Positions 8,554 to 16,740 of a stretch of 64,000 bases of DNA are shown here, piece by piece; within the stretch, counting starts at the first letter, position 1; every line of letters starts with the position of its first letter. A model generated the notes under the pieces. It was given only the letters and a program-made list of their open reading frames with translations. It was not told where the DNA came from and did no database searches. Position numbers and translations under genes: made by a program. The stretch covers positions 868,001-932,000 of the forward strand of contig NZ_JAFBGM010000002.1 in NCBI RefSeq assembly GCF_016811105.1. The letters run 5' to 3'. Source of the DNA: Aurantibacter crassamenti. Its GTDB lineage: Bacteria; Bacteroidota; Bacteroidia; Flavobacteriales; Flavobacteriaceae.

Positions 8554-11058
8554 TTAAGCCCATTCTTTCGGCATTTTTTGGTCTCGTAACGATACAAATT
8601 CTATAGAATCATCACTTTCTTCTGAATTCACAAAATGGGTATAACGCTCTCTTATTTCAGGAGTTTCGACTGCTTCTTTCCATTCGCATTTGTATGAATC
8701 TACTAAAGCTTGCATTTCTGCATCTAATTCATCTACAATGCCTAAAGAATCATTTATAACTACGTTTTGCAAATAGGTAATTCCACCTTCAAGTTTATCT
8801 AACCAAGCGGCTGTGCGTTGCAAAGGCATTGCTGTTTTTATATAATACATGATAAATCGGTCAACATAATTTATTGCCGATTCTTTATCAACTTTTTCAG
8901 CCAATAATTCTGCATGCTTTGGGTTGGCCCCTCCATTGCCACCTACATAAACATTCCAACCACCTTCAACGGCTATAAAACCAAAATCTTTTCCTCTAGC
9001 CTCTGCACATTCACGAATACATCCTGAAACCCCACCTTTAAATTTATGCGGAGATCGAATTCCTTTATATCTATGTTCAATTTCAATTGCAAAACTCACA
9101 CTTTCATCCATACCATATCTGCACCAAGTTGAACCTACACAACTTTTTACTGTTCGTAAAGACTTTCCGTATGCCTGCCCTGTTTCAAATCCTTCAAGAA
9201 TAAGTTCTTCCCATATTAATGGAAGCTCATGTAACTTTGCTCCAAACATGTCAATACGTTGACCACCTGTAATTTTGGTATACAAATCATATTTCTGGGC
9301 AATTCTACCCATGGCCATAAGTTGTTTCGGAGTAATTTCACCACCTGCAACTCTAGGCACTACTGAGTAAGTTCCATTACGCTGAATGTTTGCTAAATAT
9401 CGATCATTTGTATCTTGAATTGTCTCTTGTTTATTTGCAGTTTCATTATAGATACTAGCAAAAATTGCTGCAACAGCAGGTTTACAAATTTCACAACCAT
9501 GACCTTTGCCAACGGTATCAATTAGCTCATCAAAATCTTGAATACCTCTAAGTTTTACAATATCGAATAGCTCTTGACGCGAATAATCAAAATGTTCGCA
9601 AATCTGTATTTTAACAGTTTTACCCAATGACTTCAAACTTTCAGTTATTAAATCGTTTACCATTGGTTTACAACCACCACAACCTGTGGCAGCCTTTGTT
9701 GCTTTCGCTACTGCTTTTAAACTCTCATTTCCATCTTCAAGTACAGAACAACAAATCGCACCTTTTGTAACGGCTTCACAAGAGCAAACTACGGCAGTAT
9801 CAGGCAAATCCATTACACTTCCAAAAGAACTTCCCCCCTCATTTCTACCTCCAATAATTAAAGCTTCAGGGTTTTCTGGTAGCGGCATTTCATTTTGATA
9901 CATCTGCAACAACATATTGTAATCATCTGCATCACCTACCAAAATACCACCCAGTAATTTTTTACCATCGTGGCTCACATTTATTCGTTTATATAAGCTT
10001 TCAGTTTTGTTTTCAAATATGATTGAATGTCCTCTATCAGAAGGCATAAAAGGTGTTCCAAAACTTGCAACATCAACACCTATGAGTTTTAATTTGGTTG
10101 ACATATCAATTTCGGCAGCCATTAATGAATCAGTTTTTCCTAGAATTTGATCAACAGCTACTTGTGCCATCTCATAACCAGGCGCTACTAAACCATATAT
10201 CATTTGGTTATAAAGCGCAACTTCACCAATTGCTAAAATATCTGGATCAGAAGTTTGCATTTTATTATTTACGATAATTCCACCTCGGGTTCCCATTAAA
10301 AGACCTGAACTTTTACCTAGTTCATCTCTCGGCCGAATACCTGCTGAAATAACCAGCATGTCAACTTCAAGCATATCATCTTCGCCAAATTCCATCCCTG
10401 TAATTTTACCGTTCCCAAGAATTTGATTGGTAGCTTTACTAAGATGTATATGAATACCCATAGATTCTAACTTCACTTGCAATACCTTACTACTTCTAGT
10501 ATCTAATTGACGCGGCATAAGTTTAGGAGCAAACTCAATTACATGTGGTTCAAGCCCCATATCCATAACTGCTTTGGCAGCCTCTAGTCCTAAAAGTCCC
10601 CCACCTAGAATTGCCGCCTTACCACCTTTAATAGTTTTAGCATAAGCCAAGGTTTCTTCTAAATCTTCAATTGTTCTGTAAACAAATACCCCATTTTTTT
10701 CTACACCTCGAATAGGTGGCACAAAAGGAACAGAACCAGTTGCAATGACCAATTGATCATATACCATAGTGGTACCCTTTGAAGTTGTAATTGTCTTTTT
10801 ATCTTTTTGTATTTCACTTACCAATTCACTGGTATAAAGGTCAATTCCATTCTCAGTATACCAATTTCTTGGAGCCAAACTCAAACGCTCTGCATCACCA
10901 TCTTCAAAGAATTCACTTAAGTGAACTCTATCATAGGCTACCCGTGGTTCTTCGCCAAATACAACTAGTTTATATTTTGCACCATCGGCTTGAGCTATAA
11001 ATTTTTCACAAAACTTATACCCTACCATTCCATTTCCGATTACAATAATAGTTTTCAT
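8554..11058 (-). CDS. nirB: Nitrite reductase [NAD(P)H] large subunit NirB
   Basis: An 834-residue assimilatory nitrite reductase. It has an FAD/NAD(P)H domain (1-400; VIGNGMVG and ILGGGLLGLE nucleotide-binding motifs), two BFD-like [2Fe-2S] segments (Cys425/427/460/463, and Cys522/525 in GHGCEIC), and the siroheme/[4Fe-4S] half with ligands Cys640, Cys646, Cys680 and Cys684 (SCVGSTWC, GCIREC). All key cysteines are present. It reduces nitrite to ammonium with NirD. The frame extends to a TTG at 11085, but that codon overlaps the promoter element TAATTTTG; the ATG at 11058, which begins MKTIIVIGNG, is therefore chosen. It heads a minus-strand operon: nirB, nirD, DUF4202, sensor kinase, siroheme gene, small protein. 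A NarL-type palindrome overlaps its promoter. Confidence 0.93.
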   Translation of the reverse strand: MKTIIVIGNGMVGYKFCEKFIAQADGAKYKLVVFGEEPRVAYDRVHLSEFFEDGDAERLSLAPRNWYTENGIDLYTSELVSEIQKDKKTITTSKGTTMVYDQLVIATGSVPFVPPIRGVEKNGVFVYRTIEDLEETLAYAKTIKGGKAAILGGGLLGLEAAKAVMDMGLEPHVIEFAPKLMPRQLDTRSSKVLQVKLESMGIHIHLSKATNQILGNGKITGMEFGEDDMLEVDMLVISAGIRPRDELGKSSGLLMGTRGGIIVNNKMQTSDPDILAIGEVALYNQMIYGLVAPGYEMAQVAVDQILGKTDSLMAAEIDMSTKLKLIGVDVASFGTPFMPSDRGHSIIFENKTESLYKRINVSHDGKKLLGGILVGDADDYNMLLQMYQNEMPLPENPEALIIGGRNEGGSSFGSVMDLPDTAVVCSCEAVTKGAICCSVLEDGNESLKAVAKATKAATGCGGCKPMVNDLITESLKSLGKTVKIQICEHFDYSRQELFDIVKLRGIQDFDELIDTVGKGHGCEICKPAVAAIFASIYNETANKQETIQDTNDRYLANIQRNGTYSVVPRVAGGEITPKQLMAMGRIAQKYDLYTKITGGQRIDMFGAKLHELPLIWEELILEGFETGQAYGKSLRTVKSCVGSTWCRYGMDESVSFAIEIEHRYKGIRSPHKFKGGVSGCIRECAEARGKDFGFIAVEGGWNVYVGGNGGANPKHAELLAEKVDKESAINYVDRFIMYYIKTAMPLQRTAAWLDKLEGGITYLQNVVINDSLGIVDELDAEMQALVDSYKCEWKEAVETPEIRERYTHFVNSEESDDSIEFVSLRDQKMPKEWA

Positions 11059-11082
11059 GTGCTTCGATTTTAATCTTCGAGT

Positions 11083-11104
11083 CAAAATTAAGTATTAATA
11101 CGTA
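11083..11104 (-). promoter_or_regulatory. nirB promoter (-7 element) with 7-2-7 palindrome
   Basis: Read on the minus strand, TAATTTTG (11083-11090) matches the Bacteroidota -7 consensus TAnnTTTG, and no TTG -33 element is found at the usual distance. Instead the palindrome TACGTATTAATACTTA (11089-11104; one mismatch to the perfect form) sits directly upstream and overlaps the element by two bases. This fits an activator-dependent promoter with a leader of about 20 bases before the ATG at 11058. Confidence 0.6.
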
Positions 11105-11109
11105 GTTTA

Positions 11110-11137
11110 TGCGTATTTATTTAAAAATAAATACGTA
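11110..11137. promoter_or_regulatory. Large inverted repeat between nirB and cobA
   Basis: A 13-bp inverted repeat (11110-11122 and 11125-11137, one mismatch, 2-base spacer) has TRCGTAT ends, the same heptamer as the 7-2-7 sites, but with 14 bases between the heptamers. It lies between the divergent nirB and cobA genes, 9 bases upstream of a near-consensus -7 element for cobA (TGAATTTG, 11147-11154). It could serve both directions. Confidence 0.5.
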
Positions 11138-11181
11138 CTATTGTTGTGAATTTGATAATCTAACCGCTAAAAATTATTAAA

Positions 11182-11955
11182 ATGAGCGAAGTAAAAACAC
11201 CCAAAGTAAGTTTAGTTGGCGCAGGACCCGGAAGCGAAGACCTTATAACTGTAAGGGGATTAAAGACTTTACAAAATGCAGACATTATTCTTTATGATGC
11301 CTTAATTAGCGATGAGTTACTTTCGCAAGCTAACAGCAACATTCCAAGAATATACGTAGGCAAACGTTGTAATCAACATTCATTTACGCAAGATGACATC
11401 AACTTACTATTGGTACAAAACGCGTATAAATATGGTCATGTTGTACGTTTAAAAGGAGGTGATCCTTTTGTCTTTGGACGGGCACATGAAGAAATTGAAT
11501 ATGTAGAATCATTTGGTATCCCTGTTTCTATAGTACCGGGAGTATCAAGTGCATTAGCCGTACCATCAAGTCAAGGCATACCCATGACCAAACGTGGTGT
11601 TAGCAGTAGTTTTTGGGTAATGACCGCCACCAAGCACAATGGTTCTTTTTCTGAAGATTTAAAATTTGCAGCCCAATCATCAGCAACAATGGTATTATTA
11701 ATGGGAATAAGAAAAATAGCAGAAATCATCAACGAAGTCAGCAAATACCGAAGTTCTATTACTCCTATAGCAATAATACAAAATGGTACAATGAAAAATG
11801 AAAGCTGTATTATTTCCACTTTAAATACTATTCAAAATTCATTATCTGAAATAGATATTTCACAACCTGGCATTATAGTAATAGGTGAAGTTATAACAGA
11901 CCATCCATCATTTTATGAAGAAGAAATACAGCGCGTTATACATTCTTATTTATAG
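11182..11955 (+). CDS. cobA: Uroporphyrinogen-III C-methyltransferase (SUMT)
   Basis: A 257-residue SAM-dependent methyltransferase of the tetrapyrrole family. Motifs in order: VGAGPGSEDLITVRG (N-terminal SAM loop), VRLKGGDPFVFGRAHEE, and IVPGVSSALAVPSSQGIPMTKRG. These are the standard SUMT signatures, and the length is normal for a stand-alone enzyme. It methylates uroporphyrinogen III at C2 and C7 to give precorrin-2, the substrate of the Met8-like enzyme at 5039-5632. Together they supply siroheme to NirB. The gene is divergent from nirB and shares its regulatory region. After its stop there is no strong terminator, and 250 bases separate it from the globin gene. Confidence 0.93.
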   Translation: MSEVKTPKVSLVGAGPGSEDLITVRGLKTLQNADIILYDALISDELLSQANSNIPRIYVGKRCNQHSFTQDDINLLLVQNAYKYGHVVRLKGGDPFVFGRAHEEIEYVESFGIPVSIVPGVSSALAVPSSQGIPMTKRGVSSSFWVMTATKHNGSFSEDLKFAAQSSATMVLLMGIRKIAEIINEVSKYRSSITPIAIIQNGTMKNESCIISTLNTIQNSLSEIDISQPGIIVIGEVITDHPSFYEEEIQRVIHSYL

Positions 11956-12127
11956 CAACTGATTCTAAAAGTAAAGTAATTACACTCACTAAAAGCAAAA
12001 ATATAGCTAGACACTTATAATATTAAAAATTGAATTCTTTAAAAATCATCGGTCATTTTTCTGATTCTACAATTTTAGATGAAGTATTCCGTAATGCTCA
12101 TAAAAATAGAGGTATCCGCTAGCATAA

Positions 12128-12135
12128 ATACGTAT
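12128..12135. promoter_or_regulatory. Half-site ATACGTAT upstream of the globin gene
   Basis: The 8-bp palindrome ATACGTAT matches one arm of the TACGTATTAATACGTA sites, without a recognisable second arm. It lies 70 bases before the globin start codon. Alone this would be weak; it is listed because full sites stand before the other genes of the island. Confidence 0.35.
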
Positions 12136-12205
12136 TCATATTATAATTATGTTATTTTTAGTAAAGGTATGACGGTTCAATAACATACTCAAAATCAAAA
12201 AAAAT

Positions 12206-12574
12206 ATGGAATCAGAAGATAGCTTATTAGTAAGACTAGGTGGAGTTGATACAGTAAATTCAGCTATAGACATTTTTTACTCTAAAGTGTTAGCAGACGA
12301 AAGAATAAATGCATTTTTTTTAAATACTGACATGTCTAAACAAAAAGACAAACTTAAAATTTTTCTATCCTATTCTTTTAGTGACCCTACCAACTACTCC
12401 GCAAAGAACATACGCAAGGCTCATTCTTCAATTGACCTAAAAGATGCTGATTTTGAGACTTTTACAGAACACCTAATATATTCTTTAGAGGAATTAAATG
12501 TACCCGGAAATCTAATAGATGAAGTTATCGCCTTTACATTAAACGTCAAAAAAGATGTAATCAATAACGACTGA
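12206..12574 (+). CDS. Group I truncated hemoglobin
   Basis: A 122-residue 2/2 globin. It starts SLLVRLGGVDTVNSAIDIFYSKVLAD, the family's helix A/B region, followed by the B10-side FF pair (residues 37-38), and has the proximal His73 in NIRKAHSSI. The C-terminal part ELNVPGNLIDEVI is typical. The usual GGP turn is replaced by FSDPTNY. Such globins bind oxygen and nitric oxide; beside nitrate and nitrite reductases the likely role is nitric oxide detoxification or protection of the nitrate system, as proposed for cyanobacterial and bacterial globins in similar settings. That role is inferred from context. A half-site of the island's palindrome lies upstream. Confidence 0.85.
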   Translation: MESEDSLLVRLGGVDTVNSAIDIFYSKVLADERINAFFLNTDMSKQKDKLKIFLSYSFSDPTNYSAKNIRKAHSSIDLKDADFETFTEHLIYSLEELNVPGNLIDEVIAFTLNVKKDVINND

Positions 12575-12784
12575 AATAGCCTTTGTAGTTTTTAATTTAG
12601 TTAATAGTATACAATCTATTTTTCCAATTGCATTCCGTTTTTTACCTTTCCCATTAAATCCAATTAACTCCATTCAATAGATTTCATAAAAACAAATACC
12701 TCATTTTTAGAATTGTTTATTTTCTGCATAGCATAATAATCATCTTCATAAAAATACATACTCAAATTAAATTCAATTCATAAA

Positions 12785-12818
12785 TACGTATTAATACGTA
12801 TTTGTATACGTAGTTTTG
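12785..12818 (+). promoter_or_regulatory. narK-type promoter with perfect 7-2-7 palindrome
   Basis: The perfect 16-bp palindrome TACGTATTAATACGTA occupies 12785-12800. TAGTTTTG at 12811-12818 matches the -7 consensus TAnnTTTG; no TTG -33 element is present, and the palindrome sits where it would be expected. This arrangement suggests activation by a DNA-binding dimer. The start codon is 30 bases downstream at 12848. Confidence 0.65.
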
Positions 12819-12847
12819 TTTATCAATAAACATTAAAACTGCGTATT

Positions 12848-14266
12848 ATGGAAACACAATCTAAAAAAGCTACTACTTTAAAACTCACAGATTTTAAATC
12901 GATGCCTATCCGCACGTTTTGGATAACATCAATAGCATTCTTTATTTGCTTTTTCGCCTGGTTCGGAATTGTACCTTTTATGCCAGATGTTGTTAAAGAC
13001 CTCGGATTAACCCCAGACCAAAAATGGAATTCAATCATTTTAGCTGTAACCGGAACTGTATTTGCACGATTATTAATTGGCAAGCTATGTGATAAATATG
13101 GTCCGCGCTTGTGTTATACCTATTTATTAATCTTAGGCGCCATACCGGTAATACTTATAGGTTTTGTTCAAACGCCGATGCAATTTTTAATTTGCAGATT
13201 ATTCATAGGTTTTATAGGAGCATCATTTGTAATAACTCAATTTCATACTTCTATAATGTTCGCACCAAATATTGTAGGCACCGCAAACGCAACTTCTGCA
13301 GGTTGGGGTAATTTGGGTGGTGGTGCTAACCGCCTAGGCATGCCATTAATAGCTGCTGCAGTTGTAAGTTTCGGCGTTGCTGATGAAATTGCATGGCGCT
13401 ATTCAATGATAATTGCTGGGGTAATTGCAATGTTAATGGGAGTTATATACTATTTCTTCACTCAAGATACTCCTGAAGGTAACTTTGCACAACTTAAAAA
13501 AGAAGGCAAAATGCCGAATTTCAAAAAAGATGAAGAGTCTTTTGTGAGCGTTCTTAAAGATTACCGTGTATGGATTCTTTTTATTGTTTATGCTGCAAGT
13601 TTTGGCATGGAACTAACAGTATACGGCACGATGGATGATTACCTTCAAAACAGATTTGGTCTTACACGTTCTATAGCAGGAAACTTAGTATTATCGTTTG
13701 CACTAATGAATATTTTTGCACGAACTCTTGGTGGATTTTTTGGTGATAAGTTTGGAAAATTAAAGGGCCTTAGAGGTCGAGTTATATTTCTTACCGTAAT
13801 ACTTGCGGCGGAAGGCTTAATGCTTTCAATTTTTTCTGTTACTACAAGTTTAGCCGTTGGTATGATTTTCTTAATCGCTTTTAGTCTTACTGTTCAAATG
13901 GCAGAAGGTGCAACCTTTTCAGTAGTTCCATTTATTAACAAAAAAGCCATTGGATCAATATCTGGTATTGTAGGTGCTGGTGGAAATGTTGGAGCATTTT
14001 TAGCAGCAATGTTTTTAAAATCCAAATCAGCAATGGCTGAAACCACAGCGTTAACATCCAATGTTGATTTAGGGGAGACAGCAATGAAAGCAGCGCAATC
14101 TGCGGCGGCTGCTAGTGCAGTATCTAGTGGATATTTTATAATTGGTGGCTTTGTAGTTGTAAGTGCACTAACCACGTTAGCAATAAAATTCTCAACTGCT
14201 GATGAAAAAGCCTCTGCTATTGATATGAAAAAAATTCAGCCAAATTTGGTTTTAGGTGACAAATAA
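12848..14266 (+). CDS. Nitrate/nitrite transporter, NNP family of MFS (NarK/NasA type)
   Basis: A 472-residue, 12-segment permease. Both nitrate signatures are present: NATSAGWGNLGGG in the first half (about 142-154) and GSISGIVGAGGNVGAF in the second half (about 370-385). The conserved arginines of the nitrate pocket fit at ARLLIG and in the FARTLGG region. It moves nitrate in or nitrite out across the inner membrane. The island also encodes an ATP-driven nitrate importer, so the cell has two uptake routes; the permease may serve at higher nitrate or for nitrite. It is expressed from the palindrome promoter at 12785, and the FNR-like regulator starts 14 bases after its stop, so the two are probably co-transcribed. 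Confidence 0.92.
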   Translation: METQSKKATTLKLTDFKSMPIRTFWITSIAFFICFFAWFGIVPFMPDVVKDLGLTPDQKWNSIILAVTGTVFARLLIGKLCDKYGPRLCYTYLLILGAIPVILIGFVQTPMQFLICRLFIGFIGASFVITQFHTSIMFAPNIVGTANATSAGWGNLGGGANRLGMPLIAAAVVSFGVADEIAWRYSMIIAGVIAMLMGVIYYFFTQDTPEGNFAQLKKEGKMPNFKKDEESFVSVLKDYRVWILFIVYAASFGMELTVYGTMDDYLQNRFGLTRSIAGNLVLSFALMNIFARTLGGFFGDKFGKLKGLRGRVIFLTVILAAEGLMLSIFSVTTSLAVGMIFLIAFSLTVQMAEGATFSVVPFINKKAIGSISGIVGAGGNVGAFLAAMFLKSKSAMAETTALTSNVDLGETAMKAAQSAAAASAVSSGYFIIGGFVVVSALTTLAIKFSTADEKASAIDMKKIQPNLVLGDK

Positions 14267-14280
14267 AATAATATTTAAGT

Positions 14281-15036
14281 ATGATTTCAACCTCAAACAT
14301 AACAAGTACATCAACTAAAAACATCAGCTTAGTTAATACTGCATGTATGGCTTGTACCAATGAGCATTGCTTAATAAAAAAAAATCTAAAATCCCCTGTA
14401 GTATCTGAATTTACCAAACAACGTAAACAAATTCGATGTAAAAAAGGGCAACAATTTATTATGGAAGGTGCTCCTGTTACAGGTCTTTTTTTTCTCCTTC
14501 ATGGAAAAGTAAAAGTATTACGAACAGGATTACATGGTAAAGAACAGATAGTTCGTTTTGCAAAAGAAGGTGAAATAATTGGGCACAGAGGTTTTGGCAC
14601 AAAAGAAACCTACTCCATTAGCGCAGTTGCCATTGAAGACTGTATACTCTGCTATTTTTCCATAGAAAATATTCAAGAATTATTACGTGTTGAGCCTATT
14701 TTTACTTATGACTTCATGTTATTTTATGCAAATGAACTCAATAAAAGTGAAGACAAAGTTAAATCACTTTCTCAGATGACTGTGCGCGAAAGGGTAATTG
14801 ATACCTTATTATATGTCAATCGAAAGTTCGGACGGAAGTCTAGTTTCATATCAATTCTTTTAAGCCGAAGAGAATATGCTGATTATGCAGGTACTACTGA
14901 AGAACAAGTAATTCGAGTACTCTCGGCACTTAAAAAAGAAAAACTCATCACTACCAAAGGCAAGCGTATTGGTATAGTTGACATTTCACTTCTACAGAAA
15001 GAAATATCTGAGCACAACTTCTATTTAGATAGTTAA
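14281..15036 (+). CDS. Crp/FNR family regulator with FNR-like cysteines
   Basis: A 251-residue regulator with an N-terminal cysteine cluster (Cys22, Cys25, Cys30 in ACMACTNEHC), a cyclic-nucleotide-binding-type beta domain (about 45-145) and a C-terminal winged helix (YADYAGTTEEQVIRVLSALKKEK). E. coli FNR binds an oxygen-sensitive [4Fe-4S] cluster with Cys20, 23, 29 and 122. Here Cys121 (in EDCILCYF) falls at the position of the fourth ligand, so this may be an oxygen sensor. It follows the nitrate permease by 14 bases. It may couple nitrate genes to oxygen or redox state. Classical FNR boxes (TTGAT-N4-ATCAA) were not obvious in the island, so its targets are open. Confidence 0.85.
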   Translation: MISTSNITSTSTKNISLVNTACMACTNEHCLIKKNLKSPVVSEFTKQRKQIRCKKGQQFIMEGAPVTGLFFLLHGKVKVLRTGLHGKEQIVRFAKEGEIIGHRGFGTKETYSISAVAIEDCILCYFSIENIQELLRVEPIFTYDFMLFYANELNKSEDKVKSLSQMTVRERVIDTLLYVNRKFGRKSSFISILLSRREYADYAGTTEEQVIRVLSALKKEKLITTKGKRIGIVDISLLQKEISEHNFYLDS

Positions 15037-15086
15037 CATTTAAGTATACCAAAATTAAATTTTAGGTCTTCAAAGTTTAATATTAG

Positions 15087-15102
15087 TACGTATTAGTACT
15101 CA
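15087..15102. promoter_or_regulatory. Degenerate 7-2-7 palindrome
   Basis: TACGTATTAGTACTCA at 15087-15102 keeps one perfect TACGTAT arm; the other arm is GTACTCA. It is in the gap between the FNR-like gene and nrtA. It may be a weak site or a decayed copy. Confidence 0.3.
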
Positions 15103-15160
15103 TTACCAAACCACAATAACTCCACTTCATAAAACCCTAATAAATAATTAATTATAACAA

Positions 15161-15182
15161 AAACCTGCTATTTAGCAGGTTT
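15161..15182. terminator. Hairpin after the FNR-like gene
   Basis: A 10-bp inverted repeat (15161-15170 with 15173-15182) with the core ACCTGCTA/TAGCAGGT lies 125 bases after the FNR-like stop. There is no T-run on the plus side and only a moderate one on the minus side, so it is a possible rather than a certain terminator. Confidence 0.4.
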
Positions 15183-15260
15183 AAAACTGTGATTTTAATG
15201 CTTTTAACATGGTGTAAAAAGATGTATTCACATGCGCAATAACATACATCAAAAACTACA

Positions 15261-15298
15261 ATACGTATATATTTGTCTAAAATAAGTATAAATACGTA
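15261..15298 (+). promoter_or_regulatory. nrtA regulatory region: half-site and 7-2-7 palindrome
   Basis: ATACGTAT at 15261-15268 is followed by TATATTTG (15268-15275, matching TAnnTTTG) and by the 7-2-7 palindrome TAAGTAT-AA-ATACGTA at 15283-15298, 22 bases before the nrtA start codon. No TTG -33 element is present. If TATATTTG is used, the palindrome covers the start of the transcript; which element is the real promoter cannot be decided from sequence. Confidence 0.5.
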
Positions 15299-15320
15299 GT
15301 TAATTAAAAACAACACAAGT

Positions 15321-16703
15321 ATGAAAAGTATAATTACAAAAGCAACGCTACTAACTGTTCTATCAGTACTAGTTTTAGCTTGTGGAGGAAAAGAAGCAAA
15401 AAAAGCAGCCACCTCAACAAAAGAGGCAGTAGCATCTAAGACCAAACAACTTGATATTGAAAAACCCCAATTGACTTTTGGTTTTATTAAGCTAACAGAT
15501 ATGGCTCCATTAGCTATTGCAAAAGAAAAAGGGTTTTTTGAAGAAGAAGGCCTTTTCGTTTCTGTTGAAGCCCAATCAAACTGGAAGAATGTTTTAGACC
15601 GTGTTATTGACGGTCAATTGGACGGTTCGCACATGTTAGCAGGTCAACCAATTGCTGCTGGAGCAGGATTTGGACGACAGGCTCAATTGGTAACTCCATT
15701 TTCAATGGATTTAAATGGAAACGGAATAACAGTATCAAACGACGTTTGGTCAAAAATGAAGCCAAATGTACCTAAGGATGATGAAGGTAAACCAATACAC
15801 CCTATTAAAGCAGATGCCTTAAAACCTGTAATTACTGAATACAAGAATAGTGGCAAACCTTTTAAAATGGGTATGGTTTTTCCAGTATCTACACACAATT
15901 ATGAAATACGTTATTGGTTGGCTGCAGCCGGAATTCATCCAGGTATGTATACATCGGATAATGTTCAAGGCCAAATTGACGCAGAGGTATTATTATCTGT
16001 AACCCCTCCACCACAAATGCCAGCAACTTTAGAATCTGGAACTATTTATGGCTACTGTGTTGGCGAACCTTGGAATCAACAAGCAGTTTTTAAAGGTATC
16101 GGCGTTCCTGTAACTACGAACTACGATATCTGGAAAAACAATCCAGAAAAAGTATTTGTGATGACTAAAAAGTTTGTAGAAGATAATCCGAATACAACAA
16201 TTGCAGTTACCAAAGCCCTAATTCGTGCAGGTAAATGGTTAGACGAACCATCTAACCGAGCTGAAGCAGTAAAAATATTATCGATGTCACAATACGTAGG
16301 TGCTCCTGAAGAAGTACTAGCAAATTCTATGACGGGTACTTTCGAATTCGAAAAAGGAGACAAACGCGAAATGCCAGATTTTAATGTATTCTATAAATAC
16401 AATGCGACATATCCGTTCTACTCAGATGGTATTTGGTTCTTAACGCAGATGCGTAGATGGGGTCAAATTCCTGAAACAAAGCCAGCAGAATGGTATGGTG
16501 AAACCATCAAAGAAATTTATAGACCAGACATCTGGAAAAAAGCAGCAGATCTGCTAGTTGCAGAAGGACAAATACCAGCATCAGACGTTCCTGAAACTGA
16601 TGGTTATAAAACTGTAACAGCTGACTTTATAGATGGAACCTCATATGATGCAAAAGATCCAATCGGATACATCAATAGTTTTTCTATTGGAAATAAAGAC
16701 TAA
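15321..16703 (+). CDS. nrtA: Nitrate ABC transporter substrate-binding lipoprotein (NrtA-like)
   Basis: A 460-residue binding protein of the NrtA/CmpA family. The N-terminus [21 protein letters not shown] ends in a lipobox (LVLAC, Cys21), so it is anchored to a membrane, probably the outer face of the inner membrane. Family blocks include [58 protein letters not shown] and [17 protein letters not shown]. It delivers nitrate (or nitrite) to the permease. It is the first gene of an operon of nrtA, permease, two ATPases and an outer-membrane channel, ending at the terminator at 20922. Bicarbonate (CmpA) specificity cannot be excluded from sequence, but the surrounding genes point to nitrate. Confidence 0.9.
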   Translation: MKSIITKATLLTVLSVLVLACGGKEAKKAATSTKEAVASKTKQLDIEKPQLTFGFIKLTDMAPLAIAKEKGFFEEEGLFVSVEAQSNWKNVLDRVIDGQLDGSHMLAGQPIAAGAGFGRQAQLVTPFSMDLNGNGITVSNDVWSKMKPNVPKDDEGKPIHPIKADALKPVITEYKNSGKPFKMGMVFPVSTHNYEIRYWLAAAGIHPGMYTSDNVQGQIDAEVLLSVTPPPQMPATLESGTIYGYCVGEPWNQQAVFKGIGVPVTTNYDIWKNNPEKVFVMTKKFVEDNPNTTIAVTKALIRAGKWLDEPSNRAEAVKILSMSQYVGAPEEVLANSMTGTFEFEKGDKREMPDFNVFYKYNATYPFYSDGIWFLTQMRRWGQIPETKPAEWYGETIKEIYRPDIWKKAADLLVAEGQIPASDVPETDGYKTVTADFIDGTSYDAKDPIGYINSFSIGNKD

Positions 16704-16740
16704 GAAGATTTAGTAACGAATCGAAGCAAAAGAAAGCAAT

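Noticed and set aside
11059-11085. TTG at 11085 as the nirB start
   Set aside because: It overlaps the TAATTTTG promoter element, and the nine extra residues are not part of the nucleotide-binding fold that begins at the ATG at 11058.
13894-14175. Minus-strand open frame inside the nitrate permease gene
   Set aside because: It lies fully inside a well-supported membrane protein gene and has no ribosome site or family features.
15268-15275. TATATTTG as a proven nrtA promoter
   Set aside because: It matches the -7 consensus but has no TTG partner at 17-23 bases upstream, and the 7-2-7 site lies downstream; left open within the regulatory feature.
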